Of a stretch of DNA of 64,000 nucleotides, positions 41,901-53,900 are shown piece by piece. The stretch lies in NCBI GenBank assembly GCA_037783415.1, contig JAZGTN010000022.1:1860001-1924000 (forward strand), in the 5' to 3' direction. Within the stretch, counting starts at the first letter, position 1; each line of letters starts with the position of its first letter. Source of the DNA: Leptasterias polaris (Eukaryota; Echinodermata; Asteroidea; Forcipulatida; Asteriidae). The notes beneath the pieces were generated by a model. That model had not been told where the DNA came from, did not search any database, and saw only the letters and a list, made by a program, of their open reading frames with translations. Both the position numbers and the translations under genes were made by a program.

Positions 41901-44900
41901 AGTAATTTCAATATGTAGAGTACATGTATAGAACACTTAATTTTGACACATATTGACATTAAATTATGACTAATGGTGTATATAATGACTTCCTAGAAAA
42001 TTGGACAATCCAGCAAATGTTTTGTAGATTGGGTATGCAATAACACATGTTTCCAATTTAATAGTTGTTAATGTGATATGGATTCGCCAAGATTCAAGAT
42101 TCAAGATGCATATTGTATTCAATCAAGATGAAAACATGATAATTTTCTTTCCTGTGGGTTTTATAGAAGCATTTAAAAAGATTAGACATGAACTCTAATA
42201 CAACATTAAAAACACACAAAAAGGTGCTAGACAAGTCGCTTAAAGTATAGAATAATTTTGTTTTAAATCACCATATTAAATTAGGGGAAAGGAGGGTGGT
42301 GTAATTTGAAGGGGTTGGGGGAAGGCATGGTGCGGATTGAAGTGGATAGAGGGGTAGAATAAAGGCACTGAACATGTTTGGTAATTATCAAAGACCAGTA
42401 CTGTCACTCGGTGTATCCCAACATATGCATAAAATAACAAACCTGTCAAAATTTGAGCTGAATCGGTCATCGAAGTTGCAAGAAAATAAAGAAAGAAAAA
42501 ACACCCTTGTTGCACAATTTTGTGTGCTTTCAGATGCTAATAAAAGGCTTCATGCATGAAGTCTTTTATTATTTTAGGGAGAACTTACCTCTTTCTCAAA
42601 AACTACTTTACTTCAGAGGGAGTGGTTTCTCACAATGTTTTATACTATCAACAGCTCTCCGTTGCTCGTTACCAAGTAAGTTTTTATGCTAATATATATT
42701 TTGAGTAATTACCAAACGTGTTCAGTGCCTTTAAGGGTGGATCAAGATTTTCTTGATTTTAATATATATTTATTTTATTTTTTTCAATGTTGATGTCTTA
42801 CTCCTCCCCTAATTCAATATGTTTGGGGTTTTTTGTTGGGTTTTTTTTATGTAAAGCTGTTGTAGTTCAGACTTTGTGCTGCAAGGACAGTTTGAAATAA
42901 ACAATCTACATATCTATCTATCTACGCCAACGATGACAGTCATGACAAAACTAATAGGAGAGAAGGAGGCCAATCCTAAATTGAAGCATTCAATAGGTAG
43001 ACACCCCTATCCAAAAGTTCCCCATCCCGATTCCCTCCGATCACCAACAACAACCCCATCACCCCAATTTTCCCTCCAGTACCCACACCACTCACCAATT
43101 ACTTACTTTACTTAGGATCGATGGCTGAAAATTATAGGTTAAGCCTACAATTCATATCCATTTTCTTTCCAGAACATGTCAATTTCTCCTTAGAACTTGT
43201 TGGTTATTTTCACATTGACAACATGTTCAGAAAGATTATTCCACAACTCACAAACTCGTTGAGAGAAGAAATGTTTAGTTTGGGTTTTTTATTTGTGTGT
43301 TTGTTTGTAACTCCACACACACACCCATGTTTGTCAACACACGGTAAATCAAGGACTGGTTAAATCCAAACAATGGGATGGGGGTGTGACGTCATTATTG
43401 GTGTTGTACACAAAATCTGAACCGAGGACGTCCTCGGTCTGTCAGAACATGTGCCTCCTCACAAGTCCACGATGTCAAAAGGCAGTAGACACACTCGCTC
43501 CATTCTCACACACACATCACTAAAGTAAACAGAATACGTCTATGGGTATCTGAATCACAAGGGAGGGGGCAAGAAACTGAAGAGGTCTTCAATCCTTCAT
43601 AAGCCTCCCCATGACCGACGGGGGCCACAAGCTACCCCTACAACTAACAAGCATATCTTGAGATATACAGACCCCACATGTATGCCTGTAACACTTTACG
43701 AAGTTGTGCACATCAAAACACAGCTTTTCACTCCCCCTTTTTCAATTCGAATTCATCGGCGCAATCAATCAAATTAGCCGTACACCTCTTGCGTACCCAA
43801 ACCAGTGCTTGACACTGTCCCCGTGGAGCATACAAACTACAGGGCAAACCCCAAAGGGGGAAACCCCTTCCCCCTCCTACCCCCAGCCGCCAAAGGTGCA
43901 GTCAATCAAAAGATAAATAGAACTTTACAAAGAGCAAAACAAACTTGTCGAAACTGTACGCAGTGGGGTTTTTTAAGAAGTCTCGCCAGTGTTTTTGCAC
44001 AATTTTACAAGCAATTTCCGTCGGTTTCTCTTTCAATCATCCGAACATTTTTATTTTCTTAAAGGTATGGCATACATCATTCATTCTCTGACCTGACCCC
44101 TATGAATTGCTTAGTTTTAAGTATGGCTGACAACAAAAATATGCGCTTGACAAACAAACAAAAGTCACAAACAGCATTATTCTTTTGGAAAACCGCACAA
44201 AGTGTTAGTTTTCAGTCAGGTTTTATTTCCGAAGTTGGCCTTCCAACTTTCTGAGTAATAAATATCACCCAATATGGTTTTGAATGACAAACTATGCCAA
44301 CCTGCGATATGTGTGTGGGGGGGGGGGGGGGGGGGGGGGGTGCACCGACTCAGTGCACAGTTAGCTCTGTTTATGCCACCATATCAGGCACGATACTCGG
44401 CTCTTTGAAAAAAGTAGGAACACTTTATTGAGTACAAGGACTGACCTAAATTATGTGCATATGGTATAGGCCTAGGCTTTTATGAAACTTTCAGTTTTAC
44501 TGATTTTTCTGAGGATCAAAAAATTTGGAAATCAGACTAAAGTAGGAAATATATTTAGGTGAAGTCGCGTGGTTTGAAATGGTTGGTTAACTTTCTGAAA
44601 AATGACAAAATATTATCCAAGAGAAAGACTGGGTTTTAACTCTACATTTTCATGAACTTCGTCACTACATGTAACAACATTCGTGCCGATTTTTTGGAAA
44701 CCAAATTCTGCACTATTGAAGCATAAGAAAAACCTTGGTTGGCTTATATACCTCCCTTAAAGTTTTAGACTGAAATTCACTCTAATCGATTGAAACTAGT
44801 GACAATTGCTGATGATTTGTCCATAGTTTCACTCGATTAAAGTGAAAGTAAGTTATTAATTTGAGAACCGTGTTTAACTTCAAACAAAAATCTAAATAAA

Positions 44901-47900
44901 AACCCGGCCACCCACGGTTTTCCTGACTACCCCCCTGTCCTGGTTGAATCTTCTTGACGATGTGGGGCCCCTACAACCCACAAGTCTCAAAGGGAAGTCA
45001 GGAATCATCCTAAACTTTTATAAGTTTGGGGTTGGGTTTTTTTTCTTTGATCAATAATTTCCTCTGGGATTACCAAAAGCATATCATGGCCTTATTAATA
45101 TTACCTCCCAAACCCTCCCTTAAGCCAATCCCATCAAAGAGAAAACCAACAGCAACATCAAAACAAATTACGTCGTTCTCGCGCGGAGGAAATCAAAAAT
45201 TCAGGATCGTTTAATAACAAAGGATGTCCAGAATTTATCGGGCGCCATATTTTTTGATAATCATACTTTGGTGGGACGGAACAACTCATTTAGCCTTGGG
45301 GGTAATTAAGACTGGGGAAAGCGGCTGACAGGAAACGAGAGGCAAGAAAACAAAAGGTGTTTCTCGCAGATAACATCAGATTGAGTCTTTCTGAGGAAAC
45401 ACACGTCTTATGGGTTGAAAGGGGCAAGGATTCGAAGACTTCTCAGATAATAGTTCTTCTTTTTCTTTTCTTTTACGCCTTGACAGTGGATTAATGGTGG
45501 GCCGGCCTTTAAATGCAGGAAAGGATTCCGATAACATTTTGTTTTCTCTCTTTTGTAAACACTTTGATATTTTCTACAAGTTTTACATACATTTTGGGTA
45601 GTTAATCCTACTATTTTGAACCGGGGACGGTTGTTCGGGTTGAGTATAATACACAAGGGAAATATTGATATTCTTAGTAAAATAAAAACACGTATAGTCG
45701 GTAACGTCACATTCCTTACCGGAAGGAAATTCACAAACTACATGTATCCATTATTATGATTAACCCATTTGGTTAATACGTAATTTCCCGCAAAATTGTG
45801 TGCTGTTTTGCATGGATTCTGACAAATGAATAATTAAATTTAATGCAAGAAAAATGTGTAATTATTTGTATATATTATATACATATATATATATATAAAT
45901 GTGTTTTTTTAGGTATAAGTAATAAATAAAAGATAACAAAATCATCGTCAATTTATTGTTCAATTAGATAAACAGAAGAAGTAGATAAAAACTGAAAACA
46001 AGCAGTTGTAAATATATTATTTTGAAATGAAGAGAAAAAAGAAAGAAAAAAATGAAAACAAATACTTCAGTGAAGAAATGTCCCCTTTCCAACCTATAAA
46101 TCATTTAAATAACATTTTCCCCGCCATGGAAGTTTGGGGTTTTGTGTAAATCATTATTTATTCAATCAAATCATTACTTATTAAAGTTGATCAATTGCAA
46201 AGCAATACCTTCATTTCACATAGCCCAGAAGGGGGGGGGGGGGAAATGAGCTTTCCATTTCAGTTAGTATTTAATAATGTAATTCTTTAGGGGATAATTC
46301 TAATGAAATTAATTTTGCTGCACCATTGTTGGACAGATGTGTTGACCACTCGACCATTCAGGTTCCAGAAGGGGTACAAATTTGAATCTAAAACTGTAGC
46401 AGCCAAGCACCTCCTCGTACACAAAATGTTACACTGGTGTACGTCCATTCCCATAGTCTTGTTATTAATCACAACCAATATGTATAAATTCATCAAATAA
46501 TTTGATTTCGTTTGCCAATAAAACGACCCAAAAAACAGTAAAATATTGTACTTATTTTTACATGTAGCCATTTAAAATAAAAACTTATATATTAGGGGCC
46601 TATTGTCATGTAAATTTTTCAAGACCAAAGTTTATATCAGGTTTTAGATCACTATGAGCATGCTGAATAAAGCCAAAATACATTCACTTTCACTTTAAAA
46701 AAAATTCCCATACGTCTATCACTTATTAAGGAAACTATTTCAACAGCTTGGTGTAGAAAGTGGTGAGAGGCACTCTATTGTTTTAGTTTGGTTTCTGCAT
46801 TGGTGTATGTAGGCGGTGGAGAGAGTATGGGTGAATAAGCAATTTGTACACTTGTTATTATGTGCTTTTTAATTTGTTATGCAATTTTAAATGAAGAGGT
46901 TTCCTTCTTGAATATATTGCACCATTACGAAATCAGGCCGTACACAAGACATGGTACGAGAGAACCAGGAATTTGCTGTGCGTAGGCTACACAAATTACT
47001 TTCAATGCCCCCATTCAGACAGGCTTTTCGTTAATCCCTTATACAGATTAATGGCAGAGCCAAAAAGACATTTCATTTATTCAATCAATCATAGAGGGGA
47101 AATAATCTCACTCTCTCGGCTCGCACCCATGTCTCCCACCACTCCAACAATTAAACTAACGTTTAACGCCAATCGACCCCTTTTTCATAAGATGACAATC
47201 GGACTTCATGTACCTGCCAGAATGTACATGTTCAGCAGCAGATGGGCGATTGCATCCCCATAAAGGATACCATTGAATTAAGACGACCCAACCGATGTAA
47301 TCCCCTCAGCTTTATTGATCTGCCTCTACAGTTTCTCTTTTTAGCACCCCCCTGCTCGTAATTTTTTATAGAAGGGGATCAAGGCTTAGGAGACACTGTC
47401 CTCGTTGTGATGTTACATGCTCGGGGACAATAGGGACTTATCATTAATGTCGGGGGACAAAGCTGAACAGTGTCTGGGGAGGCAGCCTTTTCAGGCAGTT
47501 TTTTTTCTTCTTCTTCTTCTTGGCTTAATGTAATGGAACTCAAGGATCAACATGGTGATTTTTTTTTACCTTGCGTTGTGTTTATATGGCATTCAATACT
47601 AAACTTGTTGGGACTATTTTTAGGAGGCTGAGAATGACAGGAAATTAAAACTTATGCAATTTAAGAAGCACATACACAAAAATCAGATTCAAAGGGCCTT
47701 TTGTGTGGGTTACCTTTGGTAATTTCTCACAAAATTAATTACCATGAGAAATTACTAGGACTGGTGAAGAGCACTGGGAAGCTGTTGATACTATATAGGA
47801 AAGAGGAAATTTTCACCCAAAAACTTAAATTTGTAAAAGGCTTTGGGCTTCTTTCTGGTGCTATTTTGTTTTGTTGATTTTGTAGGGTTATAATTTGTTT

Positions 47901-50900
47901 CTCATTTCTCAAAAGTAACATTTCAGGTAAAAAACATTTGAAGTGATCTTTTCCACCAGCCAGGGCCATCTTTACACCAAGTTTTGTGCAAAGCTGTGAC
48001 ATTCATATTTCCCCTTGTGGTTTGTTACTTGATGTTCATAATTTTAATCTTACAAATGTTGTGCCCAACCTTTTGTCTGATCTTCACAAGTGAATAACGG
48101 TACATGTTTGTATTCTGAGGATCTATCTAATAATGCAGAAAGAAGAAGAAGAACTCATTACGAAACCTCACACTCTTGTGGTGATGATCAGGGACTCGGA
48201 GTAGATGGGGGATGTGTTGTTGGGAAAGAACTGGTGGAGGGGGAGGGAGAAATGGGTGAATCGGAGGGAGGTGTAACACTCAAGGACACGTACACCAATT
48301 CAGACCTATTCACCACAGATACACAATCACCAGTCACAGCCTGAATGTGGTGAGCACTGACGTATAACTTTAATCAGCGGCTGGCTGACTATTTTGCGGT
48401 CTACTGCAGTTAATCTCTTCCCGGCTTGACAATGAAAGTTTCCAGCATGTCAGAGCTAAACAAATGACACAAGTTTCTGAAACACCTGACTAAGCAAACA
48501 TGACAACAGTTTATTATGATCGTAACGGCAAACAGTAGCTACCTCTTCAGTAGAGTGAATGTTTACGAAGGTGAACTATTTGAATACATACCTTTTTAAA
48601 GTGAGGGCATGAGTTCTTCTATTTTAAGTAATAAACCACAAGGGAAATTGACTGCTTTGTAAAGTTTAGATAATTTTGGGTGGAATCCAAAACTAAGGTA
48701 TGACATTAAGCGATGTTTAAACTTTGCATGGTGTGAATCAGGACAAAAAACTATAGATGTAAACTTGCGAGTACAACCGTGCATAAAACTCTTTTGGGGG
48801 AAGTGTTGGTTCTAAGACCACATCCGGTTCTTCTCAGAACTAACACTTCTCCCAAAATAAATTGTATCCGAAAGTTTACTACTTTAACTTTTCGTTTAAA
48901 CAACCTCGTTTAAACTGTCAATACAGATACAATCAGTCGAACATTCTGAGAAATATTTATGCCTAAAAAATCTCTCATCTTTGAGAAAATATTAGGCCTA
49001 CTGAGTATATTTTGAAACCGTTTTTAAACCAAATTTGAAAAGTTGCTTTGAAGGCATCTGCATGGAACTTTTATAAAAAGCTTGGAAAATGTCAAATGTC
49101 GGTAACACTACAGAATGAATCCTTAAGTGAAGGAGGACCCCAAAATGTACACGAATGTAAGAACTCTCCACTAGTTACTGCCTTCCTATAGTAAGCCAAA
49201 AAGTTTGATTGGTAGAGGGGGGTGGAGGTTGGAAACCCCAGAACATAGCACTGGCTGTCAGTAAGATATCTGGAAGCCTGCTACGAAGAACATGGCTCCA
49301 CTCAATCAGAGGGTTAGATGTGGGTAGGTAAGTGTCTCTGTACAAATTGTGAGTAAAATGTTTTTTCAGCCCCTCCAAAAACAAACTACACGACCCTGGC
49401 TGGATATGTGGAGTGGTCCAGTAAAGGATATCAAGACCTTTGGCTCCCACAGGCACTTTGGAGAAAATAGTGAAATAAATATTTTTGTACCAATCCATGA
49501 TATACTGACTTTGAGTGTTACAGCGATCACTTAATAAGGGTTTTAACCCAACTGTAGCCTATCGTATTCAGAAACCGTTCACGGGATTTGGTTGAATTTA
49601 ATTGATTCAGTGGGTGAAACCCCCAGCCATACAACCTGGGCCCTCGTCCATTGCAATCCTTACCCGGTCTTGACAGGTTGTGTTATTAAAATAGCAAGGC
49701 ACTTGACCATTTACATCATCCTTCAGATAGGACGTAAAGCCGTTTTTCACGTGTGTTCTTTAATGCACGTAAAAAAAGATCCCAGTACACTTATCGCAAA
49801 AGAGAACGGGGTTTGCCCCGGTGTTTCTGTCTGGTCTGGCAGCAATATGCACCACCTCACCTTGTGTACCTTACAATGTATTGTATTATGGTCTCATAAA
49901 ATCATTCTTAACAAGCTCCACCAAGTTTGGTATTTCGGTGCCAGGGGTTTCATTTACGACATACGTGGATGGCGCATTATAAGGGGCATTATAAAAGTAC
50001 ACAAACATTACCACGGAATTCTGCCGTATTAAAGCGTAGAGTACTATTACTGAATTGAATCTCTATTCAATACATGTGTTTTACTCCATTAACTCATAAC
50101 CATATATAGAACAAGGTTATAACCGATTCTAAATATTTGGGCACTGACAACCTTAACGACTGGTCGATTAACTCTTTGTAACATATTGCAGTTGGTTTAC
50201 CGACCCTTCAAAACCATACAACTGCTAGGGTTTTGTACGGTGGCACAACCGAGCACAGAACTATGTTGTGGTGACCGTACACAATGTGTGTACAATGTAA
50301 AGCTGTATGTTTTTGTGTGTACAATGTATACATGATATATTGCAGGCTGACATGGTTTATTTACCTTTCAAAAAACTACAGTGGATGATATTGAATTTTG
50401 GAGTAGCATACAAATAGCTGCACACAAGGGATGGGCCTTGTTTTTGATCACCGATTGAAGATTCAGGTGTTGAACATAATGAAAAGAATCATTGAACTAA
50501 GCAGTGCGCAATTTTTGTGATGATGGGGTTTTAAAGATATGGGTTTATTTTGACAAAATAAAATGCGGTGGTGAAAGGTTGTTAAAAATCCTTTCTTTCT
50601 TTCTTTCTTTCTAGCCTACTTCACTCCGCTGTTATAGGAGGAAAGCCTTTTCACCAATTCTCCGGTTCTGTCTATCCTGAGATGTCTGTTGCCAAGCAAT
50701 GCCTCTATATGTACTTAGTTCATCTCTCCAAATATATTGCCCCTCCCCCATAAAAATAATAATAATAAAGGTAGTGTTTGAACAAGATACGGTCAGTATC
50801 TTTTTCACAAAAATATGGTAAACAAATATGTTACCTGCTTAAATTGCTCTTCAAATGTCCACTCCGACTGGCCTCCCTTCTCCATCTTTGTCGACTCTTT

Positions 50901-53900
50901 GAACATTGAAGGCGACACAGGCGGCTTGTTTTCCTGAGGGAATTCGTTCTCGTCCTCGGAAAACATGGAGCCCTCTTTGGGCTTCTCCAGTTTCATTGAG
51001 TAGTCCTCGGGCTGGTTGTTGCCACCGGAGTTCAGTTCATCGTCTGAGGGACTCCTCTCGAACGTGTACCCCTCACTGTTACACCTCTCGTTGGATCTTA
51101 CAGGGGACGTCGCCGAGGGTTTCTCAGAGGAGTTGTCACTCCTTGAGGAGAAGTCTCTGACCATTGAAACAGGGGACAGTGAGTTCCTTCGTTCATCATT
51201 GCTGTGCGGCTCATATCGTCTCGGGCTACCGTTTGAAGGGGGCGGTGTGGTCTTACGCTGCCTTGGGGTGAAGACGGGGTGGGGGCTCAATCGGATCTTA
51301 TTTCGGTGACCCATGGACAGATCTATCTCTCTGCCTCCTCTGCCTTGTGGTGTATCATCGTCTTCGTCCTCCTCATCGCGGGTCTGGTCTCCGTCCATGT
51401 CGTCGGAGTCATAGCCGTCCAGTCCGTTCATCATCTCGAGCCGGCGGAAGATCTCTTGTCGTCTAGCATGATCGAGGGATAGAGCTGACATCATGGCCTG
51501 GCTGTAGAAGGGATGGTGTCTAGGCTGTGTGATGCAAACAACAACAAAAGACCGGTTACACTCCCAACACCTACTACTTAAGGAATTTCAGCATAACAAT
51601 CGCAAACCATTTGGGTGTATTATAACAGGTGCATAGATTGGTAAGCCGGGTATTAATAAGCCACTGAATCAACGAATCAGTCAAATCAATCAAAATCAGG
51701 TCAAATTTGAGGATTGGGCGTTTTAAAAGATTCAAGGACAATCATGGAATGCTAAAGGTGTCATATCGGGTATCAAGGAATACTGTTCAACATAGCCTAT
51801 ATCCTAGAAAGATAGTCGAGTCTGAGGTAGTGATTAATTTGTTTTAAAAAACTTGTATCCTTCTTTTGCGTAATGTGCCCAAGGCCCAACCACCAACCCC
51901 AGCCCCCCCCCCCAAAAAAAATATATATATATATATATTAAAAAAAATTATAAACAGACAAATAGATCAACGAAAATTCCAGATACATCAATCTTTGAAT
52001 AATTGGTGCAGCCTTTATCTATAGAAAGCTCTTTTAAAGTCGTCCGAGTGTTGAAAAACGTTGCAAAACAATTTTGTTGAATACTGACTTTGAATGGAAG
52101 CCAAAACTGACATTATTCGGAGAGTCCAGTGAATGAACTTCAAGTCTACCAAATTGACAAAGGAGATGACACATGGTGTGTATATTTAATGGCAGGTTTG
52201 TGAACAGAGTCAGTTGTGTCCAAGCTTCTTCTTTTTTTAAAGTGTCTTCGCTTGTACCCAGGTTTTAGTAAATAGCAGTGTGGCTGTAAAGAGTGCACAT
52301 AATCCAAGTTTCAAATTCAGCATTCACAGCGATCATCTTGTGCAAAAGTTTCAATTTTAACATCTTGAAAGACCGGAATCTGCAGTTCGTGTTGTGGGAC
52401 CCCATAAAACAGTCCCGTGAAAATTTTAAAGTAATATGCATGATTCGTAAGCATAACACATCAATTTTTAATTTTAGTCTGAAAGCTTACTGATTATGAA
52501 ATTCATGCTAGAACCATTTTTTTGTATGTGAAATATTTCCCTCTGAAATGAAGTCATATTTGAAAAAACTGTATCTGAAAACCAACAGCTAATTTCGGCT
52601 GATGCAACCAAACTTAAGAACAATGTGTTTACAAGCTGAAAATAATTGTTCATGGCTTTTCACTATTTCTTCTGACTCACACAACGGATTAAACCCAATT
52701 TTTGTCTATTCATCTGGTTAAGGTTTACCACACAAAACACGAACACTGTCTGCAACTAATTTGTCAGCTCTACCAATCCTGTAAAATACAAATTGAGTTG
52801 GTCATCGGAGTCTCAAGAAATTAGACACGAAAAAACATCACAGTTTTAACACTGTATTCAAACATCTGGTTTTGGACTCGACAGTTCAAAACCATTCTAC
52901 GTCCGCATTTCTCAAACAAATAGCACTTCGGGCAACATTACTTCTTTCTTCGTACGGATTTCGAGCCTGTCTTTAGTTGGGTTTGATGTTCCCCGGTGGT
53001 TTACACGTATGGCCACCATGCCTATCTTTATAAAATGCTGGTTACCATATATATAGCCTAGTTCTATAGGAAAAAATGCCCGCATTATTATTATTTTTAA
53101 TTTTTTTCAAGCAATAGACAGTGAAATTGATAGCTACCACGCAATTACTTGCCAAAATCTGGTAATGTAGTAAAATATAGTTAGTCATTATCTCTCTCTT
53201 GCTTACAGTTAATCTGCAATCCATTTTATGCAAATTCATCCGTTTGTGCCCAACATTAATTAACTTAAATCCACCAATTTTCTTTTATTGTGTAATTTCA
53301 AATAGTGAGATTAAATTCACATCTATAAATCATACAGGACACTAATCGATGTCTTTAATACCGTCATGTCGCTTTGGCATGCCGACAGTCAATTTGCATT
53401 TACATTAACATAGTCTCCAATTATTAATTAGAAATGAGATTAACGTCTGCTAATTAAAATGTATTTCATAAATAATTTACCCGATCACACAACAAATTAT
53501 CATTGCCAACCACTTTGTTTCTGACGAACAAAATATCGACATTTTCGAATGTGACAAATCACGAAAAGAAAGTTATACGCAAAGCAACGCTCTTATAATT
53601 TTTCTTTGTGCATGATGTAATTTTCTTTAATAATAGAAAAGTAAATTGAAATATTGAAAATAGGAGAAAAATAATGAAATCATGGTGGGTATGAAATCAT
53701 GGTTATAAAGTACACAAAAGAACACATTACTAAAAAGGGATTTCGGCAGATAAATGGTAAAAAGGGTTGTTGTTAATTTTTTCAAAGAACATGAAAACTG
53801 TTAAAAAAATTACAAACTTACAAAAGTATGTAGAGGTTTTGGGGGGTTCTGTTTCCTTAACAAAATAACAATAAATAAAAGAATGAAGAGATGAAGAAAA

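Larger units (their letters stand above)
38264..50834 (-). other. dead ringer intron 2 (12.6 kb)
   Basis: Donor GTAACA, acceptor TTCCAG. It contains a full SINE (38581-38940), hAT-like CAGTGGCG elements (39.0, 40.5, 41.3 kb), candidate enhancers (39.6, 43.4, 45.3, 47.2 kb), a TA-flanked MITE (42363-42730), an inverted repeat at 48.8 kb and a SINE-like repeat at 49.6-50.0 kb. No coding exon was recognised. A 107-codon minus-strand frame (49175-49498) has no supporting motif. Confidence 0.85.

Noticed and set aside
49175..49498. 107-codon minus-strand frame in intron 2
   Set aside because: No recognisable domain, no convincing splice sites, and it does not join in phase to dead ringer exons.
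50906..51482. Plus-strand open frames
   Set aside because: Antisense to dead ringer exon 2, Arg/Ser-rich shadow translations without motifs.
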